64,000 nt of DNA from an uncultured Planctomycetota bacterium (lineage in GTDB: Bacteria > Planctomycetota > Phycisphaerae > Phycisphaerales > UBA5793): contig CAADHA010000169.1 in NCBI GenBank assembly GCA_900696685.1, positions 1-64,000 of the forward strand. Direction: 5' to 3'. A program made the position numbers and the translations under genes. The notes under the pieces are model-generated. The model was not told where the DNA came from. It saw only the letters and a list, made by a program, of their open reading frames with translations, and did no database searches. Shown here in pieces: positions 41,959-49,340 of this stretch. How positions within the stretch are numbered: position 1 is the stretch's first letter; every line of letters begins with the position of its first letter.

Positions 41959-43844
41959 GTGACGCGCCGCTGCTCATTCCGTCGCCGCGATCGCTGCGCC
42001 TCACGGGCGGACTGGTGCCGATGCCGCAAGGACCGTGCAGGGTCAGCGGAACCGGTGACTGGCCTGAACTCCAGCCGCTCGAAGCGCAGCGGGCCGTTGC
42101 CGAGTGCAAGGCGCACGTGAACGTGCGCTTCACGCGAGAATCGGTTGATCCCCGCTCGACGCGCGGCCAGTGGTATCGGCTGACGATCACCCCGCCGACG
42201 GACGACCGCACGGCTCTCGCGCGAATCGAGGCGCACACGGAGATCGGCGCTCGATACGCGCTGCGCACGCTGGCGCAACTCGTTCGGTGGGCGCGCTCTG
42301 CAAAGCCCATGCATGGCAATGCTTGCGCCTTGCCTTGCTGCGTGATTGAAGATGAACCATCGTTCCCATGTCGCGGCGTCATGCTCGACATCTCGCGCGA
42401 CCGCGTGCCGACGATGGAGATGCTCTTCGAGATCATCGATCACCTTGCGGCGCTGAAGATCAACCACTTTCAACTCTACATCGAGCACACATTCGCGTAC
42501 ACGGGGCACGAAGAGGCGTGGCGCGACGCCTCGCCGATGACGCCTGAAGAGGTCCGCGCCCTGGACGCATACGCGGCGCAGCACGGCATCGAACTCGCGG
42601 CGAACCAGAACTGCTTCGGCCACCTCGCGCGCTGGCTCGCTCGTCCCCGCTACGCGCCGCTTGCGGAGACGCATGGCGACTGGGTATTCGATAACGGGCA
42701 GGTCCGCGTGCCGCGATCGGGGCCGTTCAGTCTCTGCCCGGTGGATCCGGGATCGCTGCGACTTGTTGAAGACTGGCTGGGTCAACTGCTGCCGTGCTTC
42801 ACTTCGCCGCGCGTGAACATCGGCTGCGATGAGACGTTTGATGTAGGGACGGGGCGCAGCGGCGAAGCGGTTGCGCAGCGAGGCCGGGCGGCGGTGTATG
42901 CGGAGTATGTCAGCGCCGTTGCAGCCGTCGCACGACGGCATGGCAAGTCATCCATGTTCTGGGCCGACATCGCGCTGCGCGAGCCGCGCTCGCTTGAACT
43001 GCTGGATGCCGATCTCACCGCGCTGGTGTGGGGGTATGAACCCGATGCGCCCTTTGATCAGTGGTGCAGAGTGATTCGCGAAGCCCCGGGCGGCAGCGCG
43101 CGGGAAGTGTGGATGTGCCCCGGCACGAGCGCGTGGCGCAGCATCACCGGCCGCACGAGCGAGCGGCGCGGCAACCTCATCGCCGCCGCCCGCGCCGGCC
43201 TCGCCTGTGGCGCGACGGGATACCTCATTACGGAGTGGGGCGACCACGGCCACCGGCAGCAGTGGCCTGTCACTCTGCACGCCCTCGCCGACGGCGCCGG
43301 CGTCGCGTGGAACGCGGATGCCGCGGATCGCTTCGATGCGGCCGCCGCATCATTTCACCTCATGGGCGATGCAAGCGGCCTCGTCGGACCCTGGCTGGAA
43401 GAGCTCGGCGACCTCGACGGCCCGCTTCGCGGCGCGTGGGAGATGGTCCAGGGGCCGGGGCCGCCTCCGGAGCGCGTCCTCAACGCCACCGCCCTCTACA
43501 GCGACCTGCACGAACCGCTGAGCGCCGAGCCGCACTACGGAGGCCACGCGTCGAACTGGGGTTTCCTGAAGGCGCGCCTTTCAACTCTGCTCGCCGACAG
43601 GCCGCGCTTCCCCACGGAACTCCTGCACGATGAAATCCGGCTGACATTGGAAGTGTGCCGCTTCGGCATCATGCGCGGGTTGTGGCGGCGGGGGCATCGC
43701 GAGTGGGCGGCCCCGGACCTCGCCCGGTTCATGCGGCAGATTATCGAAGAACACCGCCGCCTCTGGCTCAAGCGCAGCCGCATCGGCGGTCTCGACGATT
43801 CCTGCCGATACTATCAGAGGATCGCTGAGGAACTCGAGCGTTAG
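41955..43844 (+). CDS. GH20-like beta-N-acetylhexosaminidase
   Basis: 629 residues. The N-terminal domain (PLLIPSPRSLRLTGG...) is the alpha/beta GH20b-type domain. The TIM barrel starts with PCRGVMLDISRDRVPTMEML and LKINHFQLYIEHTF, and carries the catalytic Asp-Glu pair in INIGCDETFD and WADIALREP. It likely removes terminal GlcNAc or related residues. No signal peptide is visible, so it may act in the cytoplasm on imported material. The gene overlaps the symporter and precedes anmK. Confidence 0.85.
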   Translation: MSDAPLLIPSPRSLRLTGGLVPMPQGPCRVSGTGDWPELQPLEAQRAVAECKAHVNVRFTRESVDPRSTRGQWYRLTITPPTDDRTALARIEAHTEIGARYALRTLAQLVRWARSAKPMHGNACALPCCVIEDEPSFPCRGVMLDISRDRVPTMEMLFEIIDHLAALKINHFQLYIEHTFAYTGHEEAWRDASPMTPEEVRALDAYAAQHGIELAANQNCFGHLARWLARPRYAPLAETHGDWVFDNGQVRVPRSGPFSLCPVDPGSLRLVEDWLGQLLPCFTSPRVNIGCDETFDVGTGRSGEAVAQRGRAAVYAEYVSAVAAVARRHGKSSMFWADIALREPRSLELLDADLTALVWGYEPDAPFDQWCRVIREAPGGSAREVWMCPGTSAWRSITGRTSERRGNLIAAARAGLACGATGYLITEWGDHGHRQQWPVTLHALADGAGVAWNADAADRFDAAAASFHLMGDASGLVGPWLEELGDLDGPLRGAWEMVQGPGPPPERVLNATALYSDLHEPLSAEPHYGGHASNWGFLKARLSTLLADRPRFPTELLHDEIRLTLEVCRFGIMRGLWRRGHREWAAPDLARFMRQIIEEHRRLWLKRSRIGGLDDSCRYYQRIAEELER

Positions 43845-43868
43845 CGGGCGGCAGGAGCAGATCGAGAG

Positions 43869-45011
43869 ATGGCCAGGAAACCGGATACGACGACACGACT
43901 CGTTGCCGGCTGCATGACCGGCACAAGCATTGACGCCCTTGACGTTGCACTCGTCGAACTGACCGGTCGCGGCCTCGACGTGCGCGTGCGCCTGGTGCGG
44001 ACGCTCAGCCGCCCTCGCGGGACGATGGGCGAGGCGCTGAGGCGATTTGCCCGCCAGGAGGCGCTCTCGGCCGGTGCGATCGCGGCGCTCAACCACGAGT
44101 TCAGCGATCTCCACGCCGACGCGGTTGAAGAGGTCATCGGCGCGGACGTGGCCGACCTCGTCGCCGTGCACGGGCAGACGGTGTACCACGCGCCGCCGCT
44201 CACGTGGCAACTGCTCGAGCCGGCGGTTGTGGCGCGGCGTCTGTGCGTGCCGGTGGTGAGCAACCTGCGCGCGGCCGACGTGGCCGCGGGCGGGCAGGGC
44301 GCGCCGATCACGCCGATGGCCGATTACATCATGTTCAGGGATGCGAAGGAAAGGCGGGCGGTCCTCAACCTCGGCGGGTTCTGCAACTACACGACTCTTC
44401 CGCCTGCCGGCGTGCGGGCGGATCACTTCAAGGCCCTCGACGGCATCGAGGCCGGCGACATCTGCGCGTGCAATCACGTGCTCGACGGCCTGAGCCGCCT
44501 CTTGTTCAACCTTCCCTTCGACGAGGGCGGCTCGCAGGCGCTCCAGGGACATCTCGACGAAGCATGCTTCACTCGATTCGTGGATGTCTTCGAGCATCAG
44601 CGTGACCTGCGCCGGTCGCTGGGCACCGAAGACGATCTTGCGCAGGGGCTGGCGCGCGTAACACAGGCGGCGGGGCGCGACGCGGCCGTCTCCACAGACC
44701 AGCGCGCCAACATCCTTCGCTCCGCGTGCGCGGCCGTGGCCGCCGTGGCGCTCGATCGCGTCGGCGCCGTCGATCGACTCATCCTCGCCGGCGGAGGCGT
44801 GCTCAACAAGGCCCTGCTCGGCGAGTTTCAGAAGCGGGCGACGTGTCCGGTGAACCGCAGCGACGACCTCGGCGTGCCGGCGCCGTACCGCGAAGCCATT
44901 GCCATGGCGGTCCTCGGCGCCCTCTGCGAGGAGCGCATTCCCATCACGCTGCCGCAGGTGACGAAACTTTCCGGCCCCGCGCCCGTCGCCGGCTCGTGGA
45001 CGTATCCATGA
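43869..45011 (+). CDS. anmK: Anhydro-N-acetylmuramic acid kinase
   Basis: 380 residues. AnmK hallmarks are GCMTGTSIDALDVALV at the N-terminus, VAVHGQTVYHAPP, QGAPITPMADYIMF, AVLNLGGFCNYT and LILAGGGVLNKAL. It converts 1,6-anhydro-MurNAc into MurNAc-6-phosphate using ATP, part of peptidoglycan recycling. Its stop overlaps the murQ start as ATGA, so the two are translationally coupled. Confidence 0.95.
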   Translation: MARKPDTTTRLVAGCMTGTSIDALDVALVELTGRGLDVRVRLVRTLSRPRGTMGEALRRFARQEALSAGAIAALNHEFSDLHADAVEEVIGADVADLVAVHGQTVYHAPPLTWQLLEPAVVARRLCVPVVSNLRAADVAAGGQGAPITPMADYIMFRDAKERRAVLNLGGFCNYTTLPPAGVRADHFKALDGIEAGDICACNHVLDGLSRLLFNLPFDEGGSQALQGHLDEACFTRFVDVFEHQRDLRRSLGTEDDLAQGLARVTQAAGRDAAVSTDQRANILRSACAAVAAVALDRVGAVDRLILAGGGVLNKALLGEFQKRATCPVNRSDDLGVPAPYREAIAMAVLGALCEERIPITLPQVTKLSGPAPVAGSWTYP

Positions 45012-45961
45012 GCGCCTCCGCGCCCGAGCATCCTCCCGACCGCGGACACGTGCGCACCGAGCACCGCAACGAGCGGACGATGAACCTGCACGAGTTGAGC
45101 GTCGCGCAGTGTGTTGCGGTGATGCAGCGCGAGGATCGGGCGGTCTTTGAGGCCATGGAGCGCGCAGCGCCGGCGCTGACGGCCTTCATCGAGGCGGTCG
45201 AGCCGGGCTTTGCGCGCGGCGGGCGGCTCGTCTACATCGGTGCCGGAACATCCGGTCGCCTCGGCGTGCTCGACGCTGCCGAAGCGCCGCCGACCTTTCA
45301 GATTCCGCCGGACCGGATCATCGCGATCATTGCGGGGGGAGATGCGGCGCTGCGAAAGTCGAGCGAAGGGCGCGAAGATGATCCGCGTGGCGCGGAGAGC
45401 GAACTGGCGGCTCTGCGCCTCACGCGCGACGACGCGGTGCTGGGGATCGCCGCGGGGGGGACGACGCCTTACGTCCTCGGCGCGATCGCGTTTGCGAAGT
45501 CGGGATGTGAAGACGCAAGCGGGGTCGGAGACGCAGGAGCGCCGTTGACGGGACTGCTGACGTGCGCGCCGATGGAGCGCCCTTCGTGCGTCGATTCTCT
45601 CATCGTCATCGAGACAGGCCCCGAGGTGCTCACGGGATCGACGCGCCTCAAGGCGGGGACCGCGACGAAACTCGCCCTCAACACGATCTCAACGACGCTG
45701 ATGATCCGTACCGGGCGCGTCCATGAGAACCTGATGGTCGATCTCCGGGCGAGCAACGCGAAACTGCGCGACCGCGCGGCCCGCATCATCATGACCCTCA
45801 CCGGCCTTGAGCGCGGCGAAGCGCTGGCGCTGCTCGACAAGGCGGGCGGGGCGGTCAAGACCGCGATCATCATGCAGCGCCGCAGCATCGATTGCGCCGC
45901 AGCCGAGCAGATGCTCGCGCAGCACCGCGGAAGACTCGATGCGGCGCTTGGCGACCGGTGA
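45008..45961 (+). CDS. murQ: N-acetylmuramic acid 6-phosphate etherase
   Basis: 317 residues. It cleaves the lactyl ether of MurNAc-6-phosphate to give GlcNAc-6-phosphate and D-lactate. Conserved segments are TEHRNERTMNLHELS, RLVYIGAGTSGRLGVLDAAE, PPTF, GPEVLTGSTRLKAGTATKL, and MRTGRVHENLMVDLRA-type residues. Compared with E. coli MurQ there is an extra stretch (GCEDASGVGDAGAPLTG, about residues 165-181), encoded by a GAAGACGCAAGC repeat element that has inserted in frame. It completes the recycling operon. Confidence 0.95.
   Translation: MSASAPEHPPDRGHVRTEHRNERTMNLHELSVAQCVAVMQREDRAVFEAMERAAPALTAFIEAVEPGFARGGRLVYIGAGTSGRLGVLDAAEAPPTFQIPPDRIIAIIAGGDAALRKSSEGREDDPRGAESELAALRLTRDDAVLGIAAGGTTPYVLGAIAFAKSGCEDASGVGDAGAPLTGLLTCAPMERPSCVDSLIVIETGPEVLTGSTRLKAGTATKLALNTISTTLMIRTGRVHENLMVDLRASNAKLRDRAARIIMTLTGLERGEALALLDKAGGAVKTAIIMQRRSIDCAAAEQMLAQHRGRLDAALGDR
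45509..45550 (+). repeat. In-frame GAAGACGCAAGC element in murQ
   Basis: The sequence beginning GAAGACGCAAGCGGGG matches, over about 45 bases with several differences, the left half of the palindromic element in the molybdoenzyme gene. In murQ it adds GCEDASGVGDAGAPL between two conserved segments that are nearly adjacent in E. coli MurQ, and the frame is kept. Confidence 0.6.
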
Positions 45962-45976
45962 TGCTCGATGGCGGGT

Positions 45977-46007
45977 GGCATGGCCTCGCGCTTCGCGTGG
46001 CTATGCC
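45977..46007 (+). terminator. Hairpin after murQ
   Basis: GGCATGGCCTCGCG, a CTT loop and CGCGTGGCTATGCC form a 14-base stem with one mismatch and one G-U pair, 15 bases after the murQ stop. It may end the recycling operon, although no T-tract follows. Confidence 0.5.
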
Positions 46008-46059
46008 GGGCGCGAAGGAGCGTGCGAGTGCTGTTGCACGTTCGGGCAAAAAGGGGAAT

Positions 46060-46135
46060 CAAAAGGGACAGGTACATTTATTCTGGTCCGTAACACCTTG
46101 TCACATAACGACATAAAATGTACCTGTCCCTTTTG
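46060..46135. repeat. Hairpin repeat with GGGACAGGTAC arms, copy 2
   Basis: The arms CAAAAGGGACAGGTACATTT and their reverse complement enclose about 35 bases. The arms are shared with the copy at 30,854-30,946, while the loops differ. It lies between two convergent genes (murQ and the copper ATPase), where it could act as a two-way terminator. Confidence 0.75.
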
Positions 46136-46143
46136 TTCGGCGG

Positions 46144-48399
46144 TCATCGACGCCGCGCCAGGCGCCACTTGAGGCGCAGGGAGTTACCGATGACCGAGAG
46201 GTCGCTCAGGCCCATCGCGGCGGCGGCGAGGAGCGGACCTTGCATCCCCAGCAGGCCCAGCGCCGCCACGGGAATCGCCAGCGTGTTGTAGATGAAGGAC
46301 ATGAACAGGTTCTGCCTGATCGTGCGCAGCGTGTCGGCGCTGAGAGCCAGAAGATCGACAAGCCGGTCGAGACTCTCGCCGGGAATCACGACATCCGCGG
46401 CTTCGATGGCGATGTTGGCGCCCGAGCCGATGGCGATGCCCACGCCGCCGCGGCTGCCCGCCTCGGCGAGCGCGGCGGCGTCGTTGATCCCGTCCCCGAC
46501 CATGGCGGCGACTCGACCCTGCTGCGCCGCCTCGCGCACCGCCGCGACCTTGTCCTCCGGGCGCAACTCGGCGCGGATCATCTCCGGCTTGAGTCCCGCC
46601 GCGGCGCCGATGCGAACCGCAACGGCCTCTCGATCGCCCGTGAGGAGCATCGCCTCGACGCCGCGCGATCGCAGGTTCTCGATGAGTTGCCTCGCCTGCG
46701 GGCGCATCTGATCGCCGAAGGTGATCGAGCCGATGGTCCTGCCGTCCACGACGACGATGCTGCGCGTGGCGTCATCGTTCTCGTTCGTCGCCGATTCATA
46801 CCCCGCATCTTTCGCGGCGCTCGGAGAGAGGACGTGAACCTCGCGCCCCTGCACGCGGCCTGAAAGCCCCTTGCCGCTCGATTCATCCACCTGGTCGGCG
46901 CGCGGCACGTCGAGCGAGCGCTCCTGCGCCGCGGCGACGATCGCCTTGCTGAGCGGATGCGTCGAAGCGCCGGCGAGGGCGGCGGCGAAGCGCAGCGGCT
47001 CATCCTCCGCCTCCTGCACCGCGGGCCTGCCCTGCGTGAGTGTGCCCGTCTTGTCGAAGAGGATGAGATCGACCTTGGCGCAGCGTTCGAGGGTGGCGGC
47101 GCTCTTGACGAGGATGCCGCGCCGGCTGGCCGCGCCGCTGCCGACCATCACCGCCGTCGGCGTCGCCAGCCCCAGTGCGCAGGGGCACGAGATCACCAGC
47201 ACCGTCGTCGCGTTCACCAGCGCGTGTGTCAGATTGTCCGCCTCGGCGAAAAGAAGCCAGCCGAGGAAGGCGATCGCCGCAATCCCGAGGACCGAGGGCA
47301 CGAAGATTGAACTGATGTAATCGGCGAGGCGCTGAATCTCCGCCTTGCTCGACTGCGCGCTGCGCACCATCTCCGCAATCCGCGAGACGGTCGTGTCCAG
47401 GCCGCTGGTCTCGGCGCGAACGATGAGCCGCCCCGTCTGGTTGAGCGAGCCGGCGACGACCTTTGCGCCGGCCGTGCGCTGCACGGGCATCGACTCGCCC
47501 GTCACGATCGACTCATCCACGCTCGAAGAGCCGCTCACGACCTGCCCGTCCACCGCGATGCGCTCGCCCGGGCGCACGAGCATCAGGTCGCCCGGCACGA
47601 TGTCGGCCGAGCGCACAACCTCTCCCGATGAGTCCGCTTCGCTGGTGAGCCTCGTGACTTCATCGGGCTGGAGGGAGAGGAGTTCGCGGATGGCCGAGCC
47701 GGCCGCGGCGGTGGTGCGGGCTTCGAGCCAGTGTCCGATGGAGATGAGCGTGAGCAGGCCGGCGGCCTCGCTGAAGTAGAAGGGCTGCTGCGGGCGATAG
47801 CCGAGCAGGTGGCCGAGGAGCACGACGACGGAGAAGCCGAACGCAGCCGTGGACCCGATGGCAATGAGCGTGTCCATGTTCGTCGTGCGCTTCGTCGCGG
47901 CGTGCCAGGCGGACTTGTAGAACGCGCTGCCGACGTAGACCTGCACGATCGTCGAGAGCACGACGCTCAGCCAGGTGTACCAGTTGAGTTCGCCATGCAG
48001 GTGTTCGATGCCCGTCCACGAAGCAGGCAGGTGCATGGGGATCATCGGCAGCGAGGCAACGACGCCGACGAGCGCGCGGCGTCGCCAGGCGACGGCGTGG
48101 TGCGCCTGGCGCTGCTCGATCTCGCTGCGCTGATCGGCGACGGATGTGCGAACGGCCAGGGGCCGGGCCTTGTAACCCGCGCGATCCACGGCCTGCACCA
48201 GTGACTCAACGTCAAGGCCCGATCCCTCGACATCGGCCGAAGCGTGCGCGAGGCTGACGCGCGCCGATTCCACGCCGGGGACTGACTTGAGCGCCCTCTC
48301 GACGCTGCCCACACAGCCGGCGCAGTTCATCCCATCGACGGAGAGTCGGAAGCGGTCGGATGCGGCAGTCTCATGCGCCGCGTGAGGCGAGAGGGGCAT
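46144..48399 (-). CDS. copA: Copper-exporting P1B-type ATPase
   Basis: 751 residues. A single N-terminal heavy-metal-associated domain has GMNCAGC. The P-type core holds the membrane metal site SCPCALG, the phosphorylation motif DKTGTLT, the TGES-type actuator VTGESMPV, HPLS in the nucleotide domain (ASTHPLSKA) and GDGINDAAAL. CPC plus HMA indicates Cu+ export. ATG at 48,399 was preferred, but another lies 48 bases upstream. The gene diverges from the TauE-like permease with about 85 bases between. Confidence 0.92.
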   Translation of the reverse strand: MPLSPHAAHETAASDRFRLSVDGMNCAGCVGSVERALKSVPGVESARVSLAHASADVEGSGLDVESLVQAVDRAGYKARPLAVRTSVADQRSEIEQRQAHHAVAWRRRALVGVVASLPMIPMHLPASWTGIEHLHGELNWYTWLSVVLSTIVQVYVGSAFYKSAWHAATKRTTNMDTLIAIGSTAAFGFSVVVLLGHLLGYRPQQPFYFSEAAGLLTLISIGHWLEARTTAAAGSAIRELLSLQPDEVTRLTSEADSSGEVVRSADIVPGDLMLVRPGERIAVDGQVVSGSSSVDESIVTGESMPVQRTAGAKVVAGSLNQTGRLIVRAETSGLDTTVSRIAEMVRSAQSSKAEIQRLADYISSIFVPSVLGIAAIAFLGWLLFAEADNLTHALVNATTVLVISCPCALGLATPTAVMVGSGAASRRGILVKSAATLERCAKVDLILFDKTGTLTQGRPAVQEAEDEPLRFAAALAGASTHPLSKAIVAAAQERSLDVPRADQVDESSGKGLSGRVQGREVHVLSPSAAKDAGYESATNENDDATRSIVVVDGRTIGSITFGDQMRPQARQLIENLRSRGVEAMLLTGDREAVAVRIGAAAGLKPEMIRAELRPEDKVAAVREAAQQGRVAAMVGDGINDAAALAEAGSRGGVGIAIGSGANIAIEAADVVIPGESLDRLVDLLALSADTLRTIRQNLFMSFIYNTLAIPVAALGLLGMQGPLLAAAAMGLSDLSVIGNSLRLKWRLARRR

Positions 48400-48483
48400 G
48401 GAGAAGTCTAGCGGCGGCGTCGATCGCGAAGCCGTAAGCGTCGGCACGCGCCAATGCGCCTCTCAGCGGGCATACACTGCGCC

Positions 48484-49296
48484 ATGCCCGGGATCGAGAC
48501 TTCTGAGATCTGGCAACTCGTGGCGGCGGGCCTGCTGGCGGGGCTGCTCGGCGGACTCATGGGCGTGGGCGGGTCAATCATCATGATCCCCATCCTCACT
48601 CTCGCGCTCAAGCACGATCAGCATCTTTCACAGGCGGCGGCGATGATCGTCAACGTCTTCGTCGCGCTGCTTGCGCTTTCGCGCCATCACCGCGCCCGCG
48701 CCGTCCGCTGGGATGTGATGCTGCGCATGATCCCCGCCGGGCTGGCCTGCATGATCCTCGGCGTCCTGGTCGGCAATCTCCTCGACGGCGCCACGCTCAA
48801 GGTGATCTTCGGTTCGTTTCTCCTGATCGTCTTCAGCGTGTACGGCCTGCGCCTCTTCCAGGATCGCCACGGCGCCCCGAGGCGCGAGCCAAGCGTCACA
48901 TGGGTTCCCGTCGGCGTCGTCGGCGGTCTGATGGGCTTCTTCGGCGGCCTGCTGGGCATCGGAGGCGGACCGATTGCCGTGCCCCTTCTTCAGCGCATCT
49001 GCGACCTGCCCCTGCGGCAGGCGATCGCCACAAGCAGCGCCGTCATGGGCATCACCTCGCTGATCGGCGCCATACAGAAGAACATGGCCCTTGACTCCCT
49101 CGTCGGAGCGCACGGTGAGCCGCTCAACCTCGATTACCACTTCAGTTTCTCCATCGCGCTGTGCCTGGCGCCGACGGCGATGATCGGCGCCTTCTTCGGC
49201 GCCGGCTTCTCGCATGCGCTGCCCGAGCGCCTCCTCCGCGCCGCCTTCATGGTCCTGCTCCTCTGGGCCAGCCTGCAGATGCTCGGCGTGCTGTGA
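48484..49296 (+). CDS. TauE/SafE-type sulfite exporter family permease
   Basis: 270 residues with eight hydrophobic segments. The two halves each begin with the family repeat: AAGLLAGLLGGLMGVGGSIIMIP and GVVGGLMGFFGGLLGIGGGPIAVP. This fits the TauE/SafE exporters of sulfite and organosulfonates; the substrate here is unknown. It diverges from copA and is convergent with the molybdoenzyme gene. ATG at 48,484 was chosen over one 30 bases earlier to give a family-length N-terminus. Confidence 0.85.
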   Translation: MPGIETSEIWQLVAAGLLAGLLGGLMGVGGSIIMIPILTLALKHDQHLSQAAAMIVNVFVALLALSRHHRARAVRWDVMLRMIPAGLACMILGVLVGNLLDGATLKVIFGSFLLIVFSVYGLRLFQDRHGAPRREPSVTWVPVGVVGGLMGFFGGLLGIGGGPIAVPLLQRICDLPLRQAIATSSAVMGITSLIGAIQKNMALDSLVGAHGEPLNLDYHFSFSIALCLAPTAMIGAFFGAGFSHALPERLLRAAFMVLLLWASLQMLGVL

Positions 49297-49340
49297 GGCT
49301 GGAGCATGCGCGTCTCGCCCGCGCGAGACAATGGGAGGCG

